A DNA stretch of 64,000 nucleotides from Sulfuricurvum sp. PC08-66 (GTDB taxonomy: Bacteria > Campylobacterota > Campylobacteria > Campylobacterales > Sulfurimonadaceae), in assembly GCA_000830255.1 (NCBI GenBank), contig JQIT01000008.1:62001-126000 (forward strand), given 5' to 3'. Below the pieces are notes generated by a model. The model was not told where the DNA came from. It was given only the letters and a program-made list of their open reading frames with translations, and made no database searches. The position numbers and the translations under genes are program-made. Of the stretch, positions 8,243-17,147 are shown in pieces (the stretch's first letter is position 1; each line of letters starts with the position of its first letter).

Positions 8243-8779
8243 TTAGTAGATGCCATAGACGAGTGCTACACCAAGGATAAGACCTGAAAAATTTTCATCG
8301 GTCATGCCTGCAGAGGCTACACCGTTGGTGAATTCATACCCCACTGTAGCGACCAGTTTGAGGTCGAGCAGGATGTTCATCATGGTGTCAAAGGTGATGT
8401 TTAAAAAGGCGTAATCGTCGTAGGAACTGCCTTGGCTGATGATACCGTAGCCCGTAGAGACACCAAAATTGCTGTGGATGATTTCAAAGCTGTTGGTGTT
8501 GGTGCGTGCAGTAATGGCGTGTTGCGTGATGGTAGATTGGGCAAGTGTAGTGCCTTGTTGGTAGGTGTAGCCCAATGAATAGGTGTCGTGAAAGACGGGA
8601 GCGATGGCCGCTTCGTACATATAAACAGAGGTGTCTCCTACGTTCATGAAGTTCACACCTGCTTTGACATACAAGCCGCTCCAGATATCGAAACTAAAAA
8701 TAGTTTCATTGCCGTAGTTGTTGTTTTGCGCTTGCGCAAAGCCCAAAAGTAGAAGAAAAGCAAGGAGAAGTTTACGCAT
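8243..8779 (-). CDS. Exported beta-rich protein, probably outer-membrane
   Basis: 178 residues with a clear Sec signal peptide (MRKLLLAFLLLLGFAQA, cleavage after AQA). The mature part alternates polar and hydrophobic residues and has many aromatic residues, for example SFDIWSGLYVKAGVNFMNVG and a C-terminal LGVALVYGIY, which is the pattern of a small beta-barrel. It sits between glmU and coaBC on the same strand, 3 bases before coaBC. No family was recognised. Confidence 0.7.
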   Translation of the reverse strand: MRKLLLAFLLLLGFAQAQNNNYGNETIFSFDIWSGLYVKAGVNFMNVGDTSVYMYEAAIAPVFHDTYSLGYTYQQGTTLAQSTITQHAITARTNTNSFEIIHSNFGVSTGYGIISQGSSYDDYAFLNITFDTMMNILLDLKLVATVGYEFTNGVASAGMTDENFSGLILGVALVYGIY

Positions 8780-8817
8780 GGGTTATCCTTTTTTTGCGTG
8801 GATTATAACGCGCATTG

Positions 8818-10116
8818 CTATTTTTTACCAAAAAACTTTTGGTAAAAACCTTTGACGGTTTTGACGGGTGCGCGGCTAAGCACCAAAACGCCAGACTCTA
8901 CACGCCCAGAGGGCAGCGTGGTGCCAGCGGCAATCATCACATCGTCCTCGATAGTGATAGGTGCGATGAGTTGAGAGTCACTGCCTACGAAGACATTTTT
9001 GCCGATGATGGTTTCATATTTTTTTTTGCCATCGTAGTTGCAGGTGATAGTACCTGCACCGATGTTGGTGCCTGTGTCGATGGTGGCGTCACCTAGGTAG
9101 CTCAAATGACCTGCTTTAACCCCTGTGAGGGTCGATTTTTTGACCTCGACGAAGTTGCCAATATGTGTATCGATGATGCGACTTGCAGGGCGGATACGCG
9201 CCATAGGTCCTACATCCGAATCGATGAGGGTGCTATCCTCGACGACACTGTGCGCTTTGATGATGGAGCGCTCGATGTGGGTTTTGCCCTTGAGAATGAC
9301 ACCTGCTTCGAGTTCGCACTCTCCTTCGAACGTCACGCCCTCTTCGATGTAGATAGTGTCGCTTAGGTGCATCGTGACACCATTGAGCATCGCACTATTT
9401 TTGATACGGCGTTGCATGATGATTTCTGCTTCACAGAGGTCTACCTTGGAGTTGACCCCTTTGAATAGCTCCTCCTCGACATAGAGCGGCGCGATAGCGT
9501 GACCCGCTTTTTTGGCAAGTGCGATGACATCGGTGAGGTAGTACTCTTTTTGGGCATTGGCATTGGAGAGTTGCGGGATAAAAGTAGAGAGTATCGATGC
9601 ATCGAAGGCATAAACGCCAGCGTTTACCGTATCGATGGCAAGCTCTTGGGGTGTGCAATCTTTTTGCTCTACGATGCGCTCGACTGCACCATCGACAATG
9701 ACGACACGGCCGTAGCCACTAGGATTGGCTAAGCGTATGACACTCATGACGATGGGTGCATCGATGCTCAAAAATCGCGTGATAGCATCGGGTGTCATGA
9801 GCGGCATATCACCGTTGAGCACGATGACTTTGTCGTGTTTGGGTTTGACACCCATAAGTGCGCCACCTGTACCAGGGAAATTTTCCAAATCTTGTCGATG
9901 GAAGGTCAAGCCCTCAAAATAGCCAGACAACATCGCCTCGACGGCATCGGCTTGGTGATACGTCACAACGATGATATCGTCGCTGAGTGCTTTGGCGGCT
10001 TTGACGCTGTGGTAGAGCATCGGTTTACCGCTGATAGGGTGTAGCACTTTTGCCAGTGGGCTTTTCATGCGGGTGCCCTTGCCCGCCGCCATAATGACGA
10101 TAGAGAGATTGCGCAT
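8818..10116 (-). CDS. glmU: Bifunctional UDP-GlcNAc pyrophosphorylase / GlcN-1-P acetyltransferase
   Basis: 432 residues, the usual length in Campylobacterota. It makes UDP-GlcNAc for peptidoglycan and LPS. The uridyltransferase domain opens with IVMAAGKGTRMKSPLAKVLHPI and has VLNGDMPLM. The C-terminal left-handed beta-helix acetyltransferase domain runs from about residue 240, with hexapeptide repeats and GAGTITCNYDGKKK..TIIG. Its ATG overlaps the sulP stop by one base (TAATG), so it may be translationally coupled to the transporter. Confidence 0.97.
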   Translation of the reverse strand: MRNLSIVIMAAGKGTRMKSPLAKVLHPISGKPMLYHSVKAAKALSDDIIVVTYHQADAVEAMLSGYFEGLTFHRQDLENFPGTGGALMGVKPKHDKVIVLNGDMPLMTPDAITRFLSIDAPIVMSVIRLANPSGYGRVVIVDGAVERIVEQKDCTPQELAIDTVNAGVYAFDASILSTFIPQLSNANAQKEYYLTDVIALAKKAGHAIAPLYVEEELFKGVNSKVDLCEAEIIMQRRIKNSAMLNGVTMHLSDTIYIEEGVTFEGECELEAGVILKGKTHIERSIIKAHSVVEDSTLIDSDVGPMARIRPASRIIDTHIGNFVEVKKSTLTGVKAGHLSYLGDATIDTGTNIGAGTITCNYDGKKKYETIIGKNVFVGSDSQLIAPITIEDDVMIAAGTTLPSGRVESGVLVLSRAPVKTVKGFYQKFFGKK

Positions 10117-11681
10117 TAGTAATTTACCGCCACTTTGTAGGTTGGGTCGTCAATCTCGAAGGTGCAGTAGGGACCTGCAGCTTGAAGCATGTTTTTGCAA
10201 TCTTTGGAGAGGTGGCGTAGCTTGAGGTTGCTGCCTACCTCTTCGTATTTTTTGGTCAGGGTATCGATAGCTTCGACCGCTGAAGAGTCCATCACGCGCG
10301 TAAATTTGAAATCGATGACCACTTTGGGTGGATCCATCTCGATAGAAAATGCGTCGTAAAAAGAGCGAATCGAACCAAAAAAGAGAGGTCCTTGGAGGGT
10401 GTAGACTTTTGTTCCGTCCTCTTCGGTGTGAGTGTGGGCGGTGATGCGGGCTTGTTTCCATGCGAATACGAGTGCGGAGATGATGACCCCTGAGATGACC
10501 GCGATTGCCAAATCGACCAGTACGGTAATGACAGTGACCACCACCATGACGAAGGCATCTTCGCGTGGCATTTTGAAAATACGGTTGGCACTGCTCCATT
10601 CAAACGTTCCAATACTCACCATAAACATAATCCCTACAAGTACGGCAATAGGGATAATCGCAAGCACATCGGTGAGGGTAATGACCAAGAGCAAAAGTCC
10701 TACTGCGGCGGTGATACCCGAAAGACGACCTAGCCCACCTGAGGTGTAGTTGATGACCGATTGTCCTATCATGGCGCACCCTGGCATCGCACCGAACATA
10801 CCACACGCGATATTACCTGTCCCTTGTGCGATACACTCACGGTTACCACTGCCACGTACTCCGCTCATCTCATCGAGCACGGAGAGGGTCAAGAGTGACT
10901 CGATAAGCCCCACCATTGCTACGATAATTGCCGTAGGCAAGACGGTCAAAATCGCTTCACCGCTCAAAATCGTATCGGGGATGTGGAAGGTAGGAAGTTG
11001 TCCCTTGTATTGTGCCAAATCGGGCATGTTTTTGAAGGCATCTAGCGTATTGAGTGTGCCAATGAGCACCACATCGAAGTGAAAAAAGTAGACGATAGCA
11101 GTGATAACAACGATGGCAAAAAGCCCTGCGGGAATTTGTTTGGTCACTTTGGGGAGGAAAAACATAATCGCCATGGTTGCAATGACCAGTGTAATCATCA
11201 ATGTATTGGCGTTTTCGAGAAATTTGAATTGACTCATGGCAATGACGATAGCAAGACCATTGACAAATCCAAAGAGGGCAGGTTGGGGTACGAGACGGAT
11301 AAATTTACCCAGTTTGAGAAGTCCCACGCCAATTTGAAAAAGCCCCGCGATAATAGCGGCAAGCGTCACATACTGCAACACCCCAAACGCGAGTGCATCG
11401 CCTGAGAGTCCTTGCGCGGTCAAAAGCGCTTTGGCTTCAAGCACCAACGCTACGAGTACCACAGCCACAGCGCCCGTTGCACCCGAAATCATCCCAGGTT
11501 TGCCCCCAATGAGCGCGGTAATGAGTCCCAAAATAAATGCACCGTAAAGTCCCACAATAGGACTAAGCTCTGCAATCATCGCAAAAGCTATCGCTTCGGG
11601 CACCAATGCCACTGCGACAATAAGTCCTGACAAGATATCGTTTTTGACATTGCCTTTGAGGTAGTTTTGGAATGGAATCAT
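10116..11681 (-). CDS. SulP-family anion transporter with STAS domain
   Basis: 521 residues, about 11-12 membrane segments followed by a cytoplasmic STAS domain (about residues 420-520; KVVIDFKFTRVMDSSAVEAID). The N-terminal DILSGLIVAVALVPEAIAFAMIA is the SulP signature. Members move sulfate, bicarbonate or other anions; the exact ion cannot be read from sequence. A minus-strand promoter precedes it. It is the first gene of the run leading into glmU. Both sulfate handling and inorganic carbon uptake would fit a sulfur-oxidising autotroph. Confidence 0.92.
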   Translation of the reverse strand: MIPFQNYLKGNVKNDILSGLIVAVALVPEAIAFAMIAELSPIVGLYGAFILGLITALIGGKPGMISGATGAVAVVLVALVLEAKALLTAQGLSGDALAFGVLQYVTLAAIIAGLFQIGVGLLKLGKFIRLVPQPALFGFVNGLAIVIAMSQFKFLENANTLMITLVIATMAIMFFLPKVTKQIPAGLFAIVVITAIVYFFHFDVVLIGTLNTLDAFKNMPDLAQYKGQLPTFHIPDTILSGEAILTVLPTAIIVAMVGLIESLLTLSVLDEMSGVRGSGNRECIAQGTGNIACGMFGAMPGCAMIGQSVINYTSGGLGRLSGITAAVGLLLLVITLTDVLAIIPIAVLVGIMFMVSIGTFEWSSANRIFKMPREDAFVMVVVTVITVLVDLAIAVISGVIISALVFAWKQARITAHTHTEEDGTKVYTLQGPLFFGSIRSFYDAFSIEMDPPKVVIDFKFTRVMDSSAVEAIDTLTKKYEEVGSNLKLRHLSKDCKNMLQAAGPYCTFEIDDPTYKVAVNY

Positions 11682-11709
11682 GCGCAGACCTAGGAGAAAA
11701 TTTGTGCGA

Positions 11710-11715
11710 ATTATA
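11710..11715 (-). promoter_or_regulatory. -10 box of sulP
   Basis: On the minus strand GTTATAATTCG contains TATAAT about 30 bases before the sulP start. No clear -35 box is seen, as is common in Campylobacterota. The 108-base gap is shared with the divergent PhnA-like gene. Confidence 0.6.
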
Positions 11716-11766
11716 ACAAAAATGGCTTATGAAGGCATAAGGGAGACCCTTTTAATAGGCTTTGGT

Positions 11767-11772
11767 TATAAT
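11767..11772 (+). promoter_or_regulatory. -10 box of the PhnA-like gene
   Basis: TATAAT in GGTTATAATTGCC, 17 bases before ATG 11790. The same extended TTATAATT form is used by the divergent sulP promoter. AAGGA lies between it and the start codon. Confidence 0.6.
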
Positions 11773-11789
11773 TGCCAAAAAGGATAATT

Positions 11790-12329
11790 ATGCAAAACGA
11801 ATGTCAATTGTGTCAAAAGAGTCAAAATCTTCAAGATATTCATGTGACGACAGGAAGTGGAAGTTTTAGTGGAAACGTCACCGTATGTGGCGAGTGCCAA
11901 AATGCGATGAATGACCTTGAAAAGAGTGATGAATATTTCCGTCTTTTGGAGGGTGCTATCTATGTTCCCGATGAGGCGACACAAATTCTCTCCTATCGAT
12001 TGCTAGAGCGTTTGCGTGAGCAAGGTTGGGCGGCGCAAATTTTGGAGTCATTGTATATAGAGCCAGAGGTGCTTGCATGGGCAAAAGATGCTCCCAAAGA
12101 GGGCGCTGCATCGGCACAAACTACGGTCGATGCACATGGCACACCACTACAAACAGGTGATACCGTGACCCTTATCAAAGACCTCGAGGTCAAAGGTGCA
12201 GGCTTTACGGCTAAGCGCGGCACGATAGTCAAAAATATTCGTCTGACAGACGATGCCAAGTATATCGAGGGCAAAATCAATGGCTCGACAATTGTACTCG
12301 TAGCGGCGTATATGAAAAAATCGGTTTAA
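11790..12329 (+). CDS. PhnA/YjdM-like zinc-ribbon protein
   Basis: 179 residues from ATG 11790, which has AAGGA 5 bases upstream. The N-terminal zinc ribbon has CQLC at the start and CGEC about 25 residues later. The C-terminal domain GTPLQTGDTVTLIKDLEVKGAG...KRGT.VKNIRL.DD...I..KI.G..IVL is the PhnA domain of the YjdM family. Despite the name the family is not shown to degrade phosphonates, and its role is unknown. It is a single gene with its own promoter, convergent with the flavoprotein gene. Confidence 0.88.
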   Translation: MQNECQLCQKSQNLQDIHVTTGSGSFSGNVTVCGECQNAMNDLEKSDEYFRLLEGAIYVPDEATQILSYRLLERLREQGWAAQILESLYIEPEVLAWAKDAPKEGAASAQTTVDAHGTPLQTGDTVTLIKDLEVKGAGFTAKRGTIVKNIRLTDDAKYIEGKINGSTIVLVAAYMKKSV

Positions 12330-12335
12330 GAAGTG

Positions 12336-12361
12336 AAAAAAGCCTCCCCAAAAGGGGAAGC
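12336..12361 (-). terminator. Rho-independent terminator of the FccB-like gene
   Basis: GCCTCCCC-AAAA-GGGGAAGC forms an 8-bp stem with one mismatch. On the minus strand it is followed by six T (12341-12336), so it ends transcription of the flavoprotein gene. It also lies 12 bases after the stop of the convergent PhnA-like gene but has no T-tract in that direction. Confidence 0.7.
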
Positions 12362-12386
12362 GTAGTGCGAAGTGTAAGGCAGAGGA

Positions 12387-13787
12387 TTAAGAGAATAGGT
12401 CGCTTGTGATACCACGGTACCATTCGTGAGTCTGTTTAGCTGTCGCTGTACCGCGGAATTTGCCCGTTTTGGCATCTTTGGGTACAGAGCCTTTTGCAGT
12501 GATGATTTTACCGTTGAATGAGAAGTCATGAAGAACCATGATAGCCTCTTCAGGTTGGTCACCCACCATAGAGAAACATACGTTTCCTGCTTTGATAGTT
12601 TGTGTTTGGACTTCCATTTCGAACGCTTTGCCGTGTAGACGGTGAGCGATCTCTTTGGCACACTCTTTACCTGCCCAGTTGGCGGTTTGACCACTTGGCG
12701 GGATACCGTGACCTACGACGTCACCTACTGCGTAGATGTTTTCGTCTGTCAAAGAGCGGAAGCTACAGCCGTTCATTTTGACTTTGCCAAATGCATCTGG
12801 TGTGACTTCAAGACCTGCCATCTCGATAACAGGGTGAGATTTGTTGTACGCGATTAGGTTAAGTACTGCGTAATCAAGTGTTTTCTCTGTTACAGTCCCT
12901 TCAACATCCTCTTTGTCTTTGTACGTAGTTTGTTTGAAGGTGATTTTTTTCGCTTTAGGGTCAACATCTACCAATTTACAGAAATCGATGTGCTCGACCA
13001 TGTCACCGTATAGCTCTTTCCAAGACTCTTTGAACGCTGCACCTTTGGCAATTTCATTGGTCTCATTGAGCATGATAACTTTGCCAGCAATGCCCTCTTT
13101 TTTCATATACGCAGCAATCATACTTGCACGTTCAAAAGGAGCTGGTGGGCAGCGGAATTTACCTGAAGGGATAGTGATAATGACATTACCCTCTTCCATG
13201 CTCATCAATTCGCGCTCAAGAATGACGTGCTCAGCACCTGGGATAAGTGCGCCTGGAGCTACGCGGCGAATGTGTGCGATTTTTTTGTCATCCCATGCAG
13301 GAAATTGCGCTTTGTAGTTGTACTCGATACCAGGTGAAAGTACCAAGATGTCGTAACCAATCATACCTTTGGCCGTCGTGACGATTTTTGCTTTGCGATC
13401 GATAGCGATAACTTCACTGTGCAACAATCCGAAGCCATTTTTTTCGACTGTTTTTGCATAGTCGAAGACGAAAGTGCCAAGATTGATACCCTCTAATTTA
13501 CCAAGATTTGCATTGGAGAAGGGGCAAGACATAAAAGTCTCATTTTTTTCGATGACAAGTACATCGAATTTGGGGTCAATTGCTTTAAGATTTTTCGCAA
13601 CCGTCAAACCACCAAAACCTCCACCCACAACGATAATTTGGTGGTGACCCAACATTTTGGGTTTTGAAGCCGCAGCGGGAGCAGCACTAGCGCCTGCTGT
13701 AGTTTGGCATCCAGTCAATGCTGTAGTAGCTGCAAGTGCGCTTGCACCTACACCGATTTTGAGTGCGTTACGTCGTGATATAGCCAT
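12387..13787 (-). CDS. fccB: FccB-like sulfide dehydrogenase flavoprotein, Tat-exported
   Basis: 466 residues. It has a twin-arginine signal (SRRNALKIG) followed by a possible lipobox LTGC at C27. The Rossmann motif VVGGGFGGLTVAK binds FAD. Three cysteines line up with those known in flavocytochrome c sulfide dehydrogenase: C88 in MSCPFSN (FAD-linking Cys in that family), C213 in RCPPAPFERA and C376 in AGKECA (redox pair). The last 75 residues fit the FCSD flavin-binding C-terminal domain. It would oxidise sulfide in the periplasm. No cytochrome subunit gene is adjacent, so the electron acceptor is unknown. GGAGG lies 7 bases before ATG. Confidence 0.85.
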   Translation of the reverse strand: MAISRRNALKIGVGASALAATTALTGCQTTAGASAAPAAASKPKMLGHHQIIVVGGGFGGLTVAKNLKAIDPKFDVLVIEKNETFMSCPFSNANLGKLEGINLGTFVFDYAKTVEKNGFGLLHSEVIAIDRKAKIVTTAKGMIGYDILVLSPGIEYNYKAQFPAWDDKKIAHIRRVAPGALIPGAEHVILERELMSMEEGNVIITIPSGKFRCPPAPFERASMIAAYMKKEGIAGKVIMLNETNEIAKGAAFKESWKELYGDMVEHIDFCKLVDVDPKAKKITFKQTTYKDKEDVEGTVTEKTLDYAVLNLIAYNKSHPVIEMAGLEVTPDAFGKVKMNGCSFRSLTDENIYAVGDVVGHGIPPSGQTANWAGKECAKEIAHRLHGKAFEMEVQTQTIKAGNVCFSMVGDQPEEAIMVLHDFSFNGKIITAKGSVPKDAKTGKFRGTATAKQTHEWYRGITSDLFS

Positions 13788-13834
13788 GATTTCCTCCGAA
13801 TAAAATGAGCGTTTTTTGAAAACAGAGGCATGGT

Positions 13835-13840
13835 ATCATA
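13835..13840 (-). promoter_or_regulatory. Possible -10 box of the FccB-like gene
   Basis: TATGAT on the minus strand, 48 bases before the start codon, preceded by a T-rich stretch. The 170-base gap to valS (13788-13957) is very AT-rich and otherwise holds only the hairpin at 13937. Confidence 0.4.
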
Positions 13841-13936
13841 AAAAAAAGTAATCTAATTTTAGAAAAAGAAATTTTTTTATCGTGTGATAAATCTTTGATA
13901 GTTTATAAGTAAATATTATTTATGTTACGTATAACA

Positions 13937-13955
13937 CTAGCCTATAAAAGGCTAG
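13937..13955 (-). terminator. Hairpin directly after valS
   Basis: CTAGCC-TATAAAA-GGCTAG gives a perfect 6-bp stem 2 bases past the valS stop. No T-tract follows on the minus strand, so it may be a weak terminator or an mRNA-end structure. Confidence 0.4.
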
Positions 13956-13957
13956 AT

Positions 13958-16591
13958 TTAGGCTTTGAGAGAGAGGAGTTGCGCGTCGATTTTGTTCATT
14001 TTTTCATTCGCCTCTGCAAGCGCTTGACGGTTGGACTCGAGGACATTTTGGGGAGCGTTGGCGACGAAGCGTTCATTCGAGAGCATGCCGTCTAGTTTGG
14101 CTATCTCTTTGTCGAGTTTGAGCTTTTGGTTTTCTAGGCGTGTGATGATAGGCGCGAAATCGATATCACCTTTGGGGATATAAACTTCACAATATTCGCC
14201 TACGTCACTCATAGCGTCGGCGACTTTGTCGGTGACAAAGGTGACCTTTTCGACTTTGGCCAATCGCTCGATGAAGGGTGCAGCAAGTGCTGTATCGACA
14301 CCTTGTGCACGCACATAGGCAGTAGGGATAGTACCGCCCAAATCGACAATAGCTTTGGCGCGTCGTATCGAGACAATCGCATCCATAATAATGGCAAAGG
14401 TTTTTTCGATAGCACTATCGACGTCACCTTGGGCAGGGTAGCGACTCACCATTATCGATGCGGCGCCCTCTTCGAGTGCAGAACCACTCAAGCTATGGTA
14501 AAGATATTCAGTGATGTAGGGCATGAAAGGGTGGGTGAGTCGCATCGACTCTTTATATATTGCGCCTAGCTCTGGGATAGAGGCTTTGTCTGCCTTGGCA
14601 AGTTCAATCCCCCATGCACAAAACTCATTCCACAAAAATCTATAGAGTCCTGTCGCGGCATCATTGAAGCGGTACTCATCGAGGTGTTTGCGCGTCTCTG
14701 CTACGGTGGCATGAAAACGAGAGAGCATATAGCGACCCAACGGTGTCACTACCGTTGTCTGCGCCAAATCTGCAAAATTGGTCGCATTCATCTGTAGGAA
14801 GTTTGCCGCGTTGAAGAGCTTGTTGGTGAAATTGCGGTACTGCTCGAGGTGAGTTCGTCCTAGCTTGATATCGCGTCCTTGCACTGCCAATGCCGCCATC
14901 GTGAAGCGCAAGGCATCGGTGGAAAACTCCTCTATCATATCGAGGGGATCGATGACATTGCCCTTGGATTTGCTCATCTTGTTGCCGTGCTCATCGCGTA
15001 CGAGTGCATGCAAATAGACATCTTTGAAGGGTACGACGTGGTTGAACTCCACGCCCATCATAAGCATACGTGCCACCCAAAAAAAGAGAATATCAAACCC
15101 CGTAATGAGCAATGAATTGGGATAAAAACGCTTCATATCCTCCGTGCCCACTTGCGCGTCATCCTCATTGCCCCAGCCCAATGTCGAGAAGGGCCACAAC
15201 GCGGAGCTAAACCACGTATCCAATACATCAGGGTCTTGGTAGATATTGGTGCTTTGGCATTTGGGGCAGGCGTGTTCGATTTCGGTATCGCTCGCCCACT
15301 CGTGCCCACAATGGTCGCAATAAAAGACAGGAATACGGTGCCCCCACCACAATTGTCGTGAGATACACCAATCACGTAGCTCATTCATCCATGCGTCGTA
15401 GTTGTTTTTCCAGCTTGCAGGGAAGAATTTGGTCTCTCCAGCATTGACACGTGCGATGGCTTCAGAGGCGACCTCTTTTTTCAAAAACCACTGCTTGGAG
15501 ATGTAGGGTTCGATGACATTATCACATCGATAGCAGTGTCCTACTTGGTGGATATGCTCCTCGATTTTCTCGATAAAGCCGCCTGCTTGAAGTGCCTCGA
15601 CCACTTGGGTGCGCGCCGCTTTGCGTTCCAATCCTTCAAAAGCGTAGCAGTGGCTGTTGAGGATGCCCTTTTCGTCAAATATCGTGATGAAATCGAGGTT
15701 GTGACGTTTGCCTACTTCGTAGTCGTTGGTGTCGTGCGCAGGCGTGACCTTGACCACGCCCGTCCCAAACGTCATATCGACATGCGCATCGGCGATGATT
15801 TTGACCTCTTTGTCGATGAGGGGCAAGAGCACGCTTTTGCCGATGAGATGTGTATAGCGCGCATCGTCAGGGTGCACCATCACGGCAGTATCTCCGAAAT
15901 AGGTCTCTGGACGTGTCGTAGCTACGACCAAAACTTCGTTAGCATCTTTGATAGGGTAGCGGATGTGATAGAGCGCACCCTTCTCCTCTTTGTGCTCCAC
16001 CTCGATATCTGAAAGCGCGCCATCGTTGGTACACCAATTGACCATGTAGTTACCACGTACGATGTGCCCTTTGTTGTATAGCTCTACGAAGGCTTTGCGC
16101 ACCGCTTTTTGCAGACCCGCATCGTAGGTGAAGCGTGTACGCTCCCAGTTGGCGCTAGTGCCTAGCATCTTGAGCTGATTGAGGATTTTGCCACCGTGCT
16201 CCTCTTTCCACTCCCATACATGCTCTAGGAATTTTTCACGCCCCAAGGACTCTTTGGAAAGCCCCGCTTTGAGGAGTTTTTTGAGTACGATATTTTCAGT
16301 AGCGATACCCGCGTGGTCCATACCGGGTTGCCACAATGTCGCGTAGCCGTCCATACGTTTGTAGCGCACGATGATGTCTTGGAGGGTGAAGGTCAGCGCG
16401 TGACCGATGTGTAGTACGCCTGTGACGTTGGGCGGAGGCATCATTATCGAGAAGGTTTTGCCCTCTTGTTGGATAGCGCGATTGCCCTCTAGCTCGAAGA
16501 GTTTACGCGCTTGCCAAATGGCGTAGTAGCTTTGCTCGATGGCTTTGGGGTTGTAGGTTTTGGTCTCTTGGGGTTTTGCGTCTTGGCTCAT
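13958..16591 (-). CDS. valS: Valyl-tRNA synthetase
   Basis: 877 residues from ATG 16591, preceded by AAGAAGAG; an upstream in-frame ATG at 16630 is less likely. This class I enzyme charges tRNA-Val. It has the HIGH motif at residues 61-64 (PPPNVTGVLHIGHALT) and KMSKSKGNV in the catalytic core. The CP1 editing domain, the anticodon-binding domain and the C-terminal coiled coil (RLENQKLKLDKEIAKLD) follow. A CxxC pair (CDHC, CPKC) in the CP region suggests bound zinc. An AT-rich cluster of small membrane genes lies directly upstream on the same strand. Confidence 0.97.
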   Translation of the reverse strand: MSQDAKPQETKTYNPKAIEQSYYAIWQARKLFELEGNRAIQQEGKTFSIMMPPPNVTGVLHIGHALTFTLQDIIVRYKRMDGYATLWQPGMDHAGIATENIVLKKLLKAGLSKESLGREKFLEHVWEWKEEHGGKILNQLKMLGTSANWERTRFTYDAGLQKAVRKAFVELYNKGHIVRGNYMVNWCTNDGALSDIEVEHKEEKGALYHIRYPIKDANEVLVVATTRPETYFGDTAVMVHPDDARYTHLIGKSVLLPLIDKEVKIIADAHVDMTFGTGVVKVTPAHDTNDYEVGKRHNLDFITIFDEKGILNSHCYAFEGLERKAARTQVVEALQAGGFIEKIEEHIHQVGHCYRCDNVIEPYISKQWFLKKEVASEAIARVNAGETKFFPASWKNNYDAWMNELRDWCISRQLWWGHRIPVFYCDHCGHEWASDTEIEHACPKCQSTNIYQDPDVLDTWFSSALWPFSTLGWGNEDDAQVGTEDMKRFYPNSLLITGFDILFFWVARMLMMGVEFNHVVPFKDVYLHALVRDEHGNKMSKSKGNVIDPLDMIEEFSTDALRFTMAALAVQGRDIKLGRTHLEQYRNFTNKLFNAANFLQMNATNFADLAQTTVVTPLGRYMLSRFHATVAETRKHLDEYRFNDAATGLYRFLWNEFCAWGIELAKADKASIPELGAIYKESMRLTHPFMPYITEYLYHSLSGSALEEGAASIMVSRYPAQGDVDSAIEKTFAIIMDAIVSIRRAKAIVDLGGTIPTAYVRAQGVDTALAAPFIERLAKVEKVTFVTDKVADAMSDVGEYCEVYIPKGDIDFAPIITRLENQKLKLDKEIAKLDGMLSNERFVANAPQNVLESNRQALAEANEKMNKIDAQLLSLKA

Positions 16592-16647
16592 GGACTCTTC
16601 TTTTGGGTGAAAATCGAAAAATGAGCGCAATTATAGCGTGCGCGTGC

Positions 16648-16749
16648 TTAGGAGCTAATCGAGCCAAGCAAATATCGAAACAAAATTGCCAAGACAAGCA
16701 TCGGAACGATTAAGTGATAATTATCGATGAAAAAGCTTATGGCTCTCAT
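16648..16749 (-). CDS. Candidate 33-residue membrane peptide
   Basis: A short ORF starts 7 bases after the stop of the upstream gene, with AGGA 6 bases before its ATG, partly inside that stop region. The product starts MRAISFFIDNYH and continues with a hydrophobic stretch of about 16 residues (LIVPMLVLAILFRYLL), then ends GSISS. This is the size and pattern of a single-span membrane peptide. The spacing and ribosome site support translation; homologues are unknown to me. Confidence 0.45.
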   Translation of the reverse strand: MRAISFFIDNYHLIVPMLVLAILFRYLLGSISS

Positions 16750-16756
16750 AGTCGTC

Positions 16757-17137
16757 CTACTTGTTGTTCTCTTTTAAATCAATTTGATCTCCAATATCTT
16801 TAAAAAATCCTTGTGAACTGCTTTTGCGTTTTTTATTTTTTCTTGATAGTTTTTCCACCTCTTTTTTGTTCATATATGCATACGTTGAAAGTGTGAAAAT
16901 AGCAACAAGCCAAATTCCAAATCCAAGCATGAAAAACCCGAGTGCACGCAAGCCAAAATCAACAATAGACCAAAGAGCTTTTGTGATGTCAAGTAGTGTT
17001 TTGTTTTTTACATAATAAAAGTATTTAAAAATCCATGCGTAGTTAAATGAAGCTAGAAAACCTGCAAGTGCTCCCATCTCTCCACGCAAGACATAGCCTG
17101 CAATTACTGCACCAATCAAAATATATATTTTTTCCAT
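16757..17137 (-). CDS. Small membrane protein of unknown function
   Basis: 126 residues. It has two N-terminal hydrophobic segments (residues 4-30, with GEMGALAGF between) and a third pair at 60-90, then a very basic tail (KKEVEKLSRKNKKRK). AAGG lies 8 bases before ATG. Base composition is clearly more AT-rich than valS downstream. It is in one operon with the ORFs at 17148 and 16648. No family was recognised. Confidence 0.6.
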   Translation of the reverse strand: MEKIYILIGAVIAGYVLRGEMGALAGFLASFNYAWIFKYFYYVKNKTLLDITKALWSIVDFGLRALGFFMLGFGIWLVAIFTLSTYAYMNKKEVEKLSRKNKKRKSSSQGFFKDIGDQIDLKENNK

Positions 17138-17147
17138 CGATTGTGCC

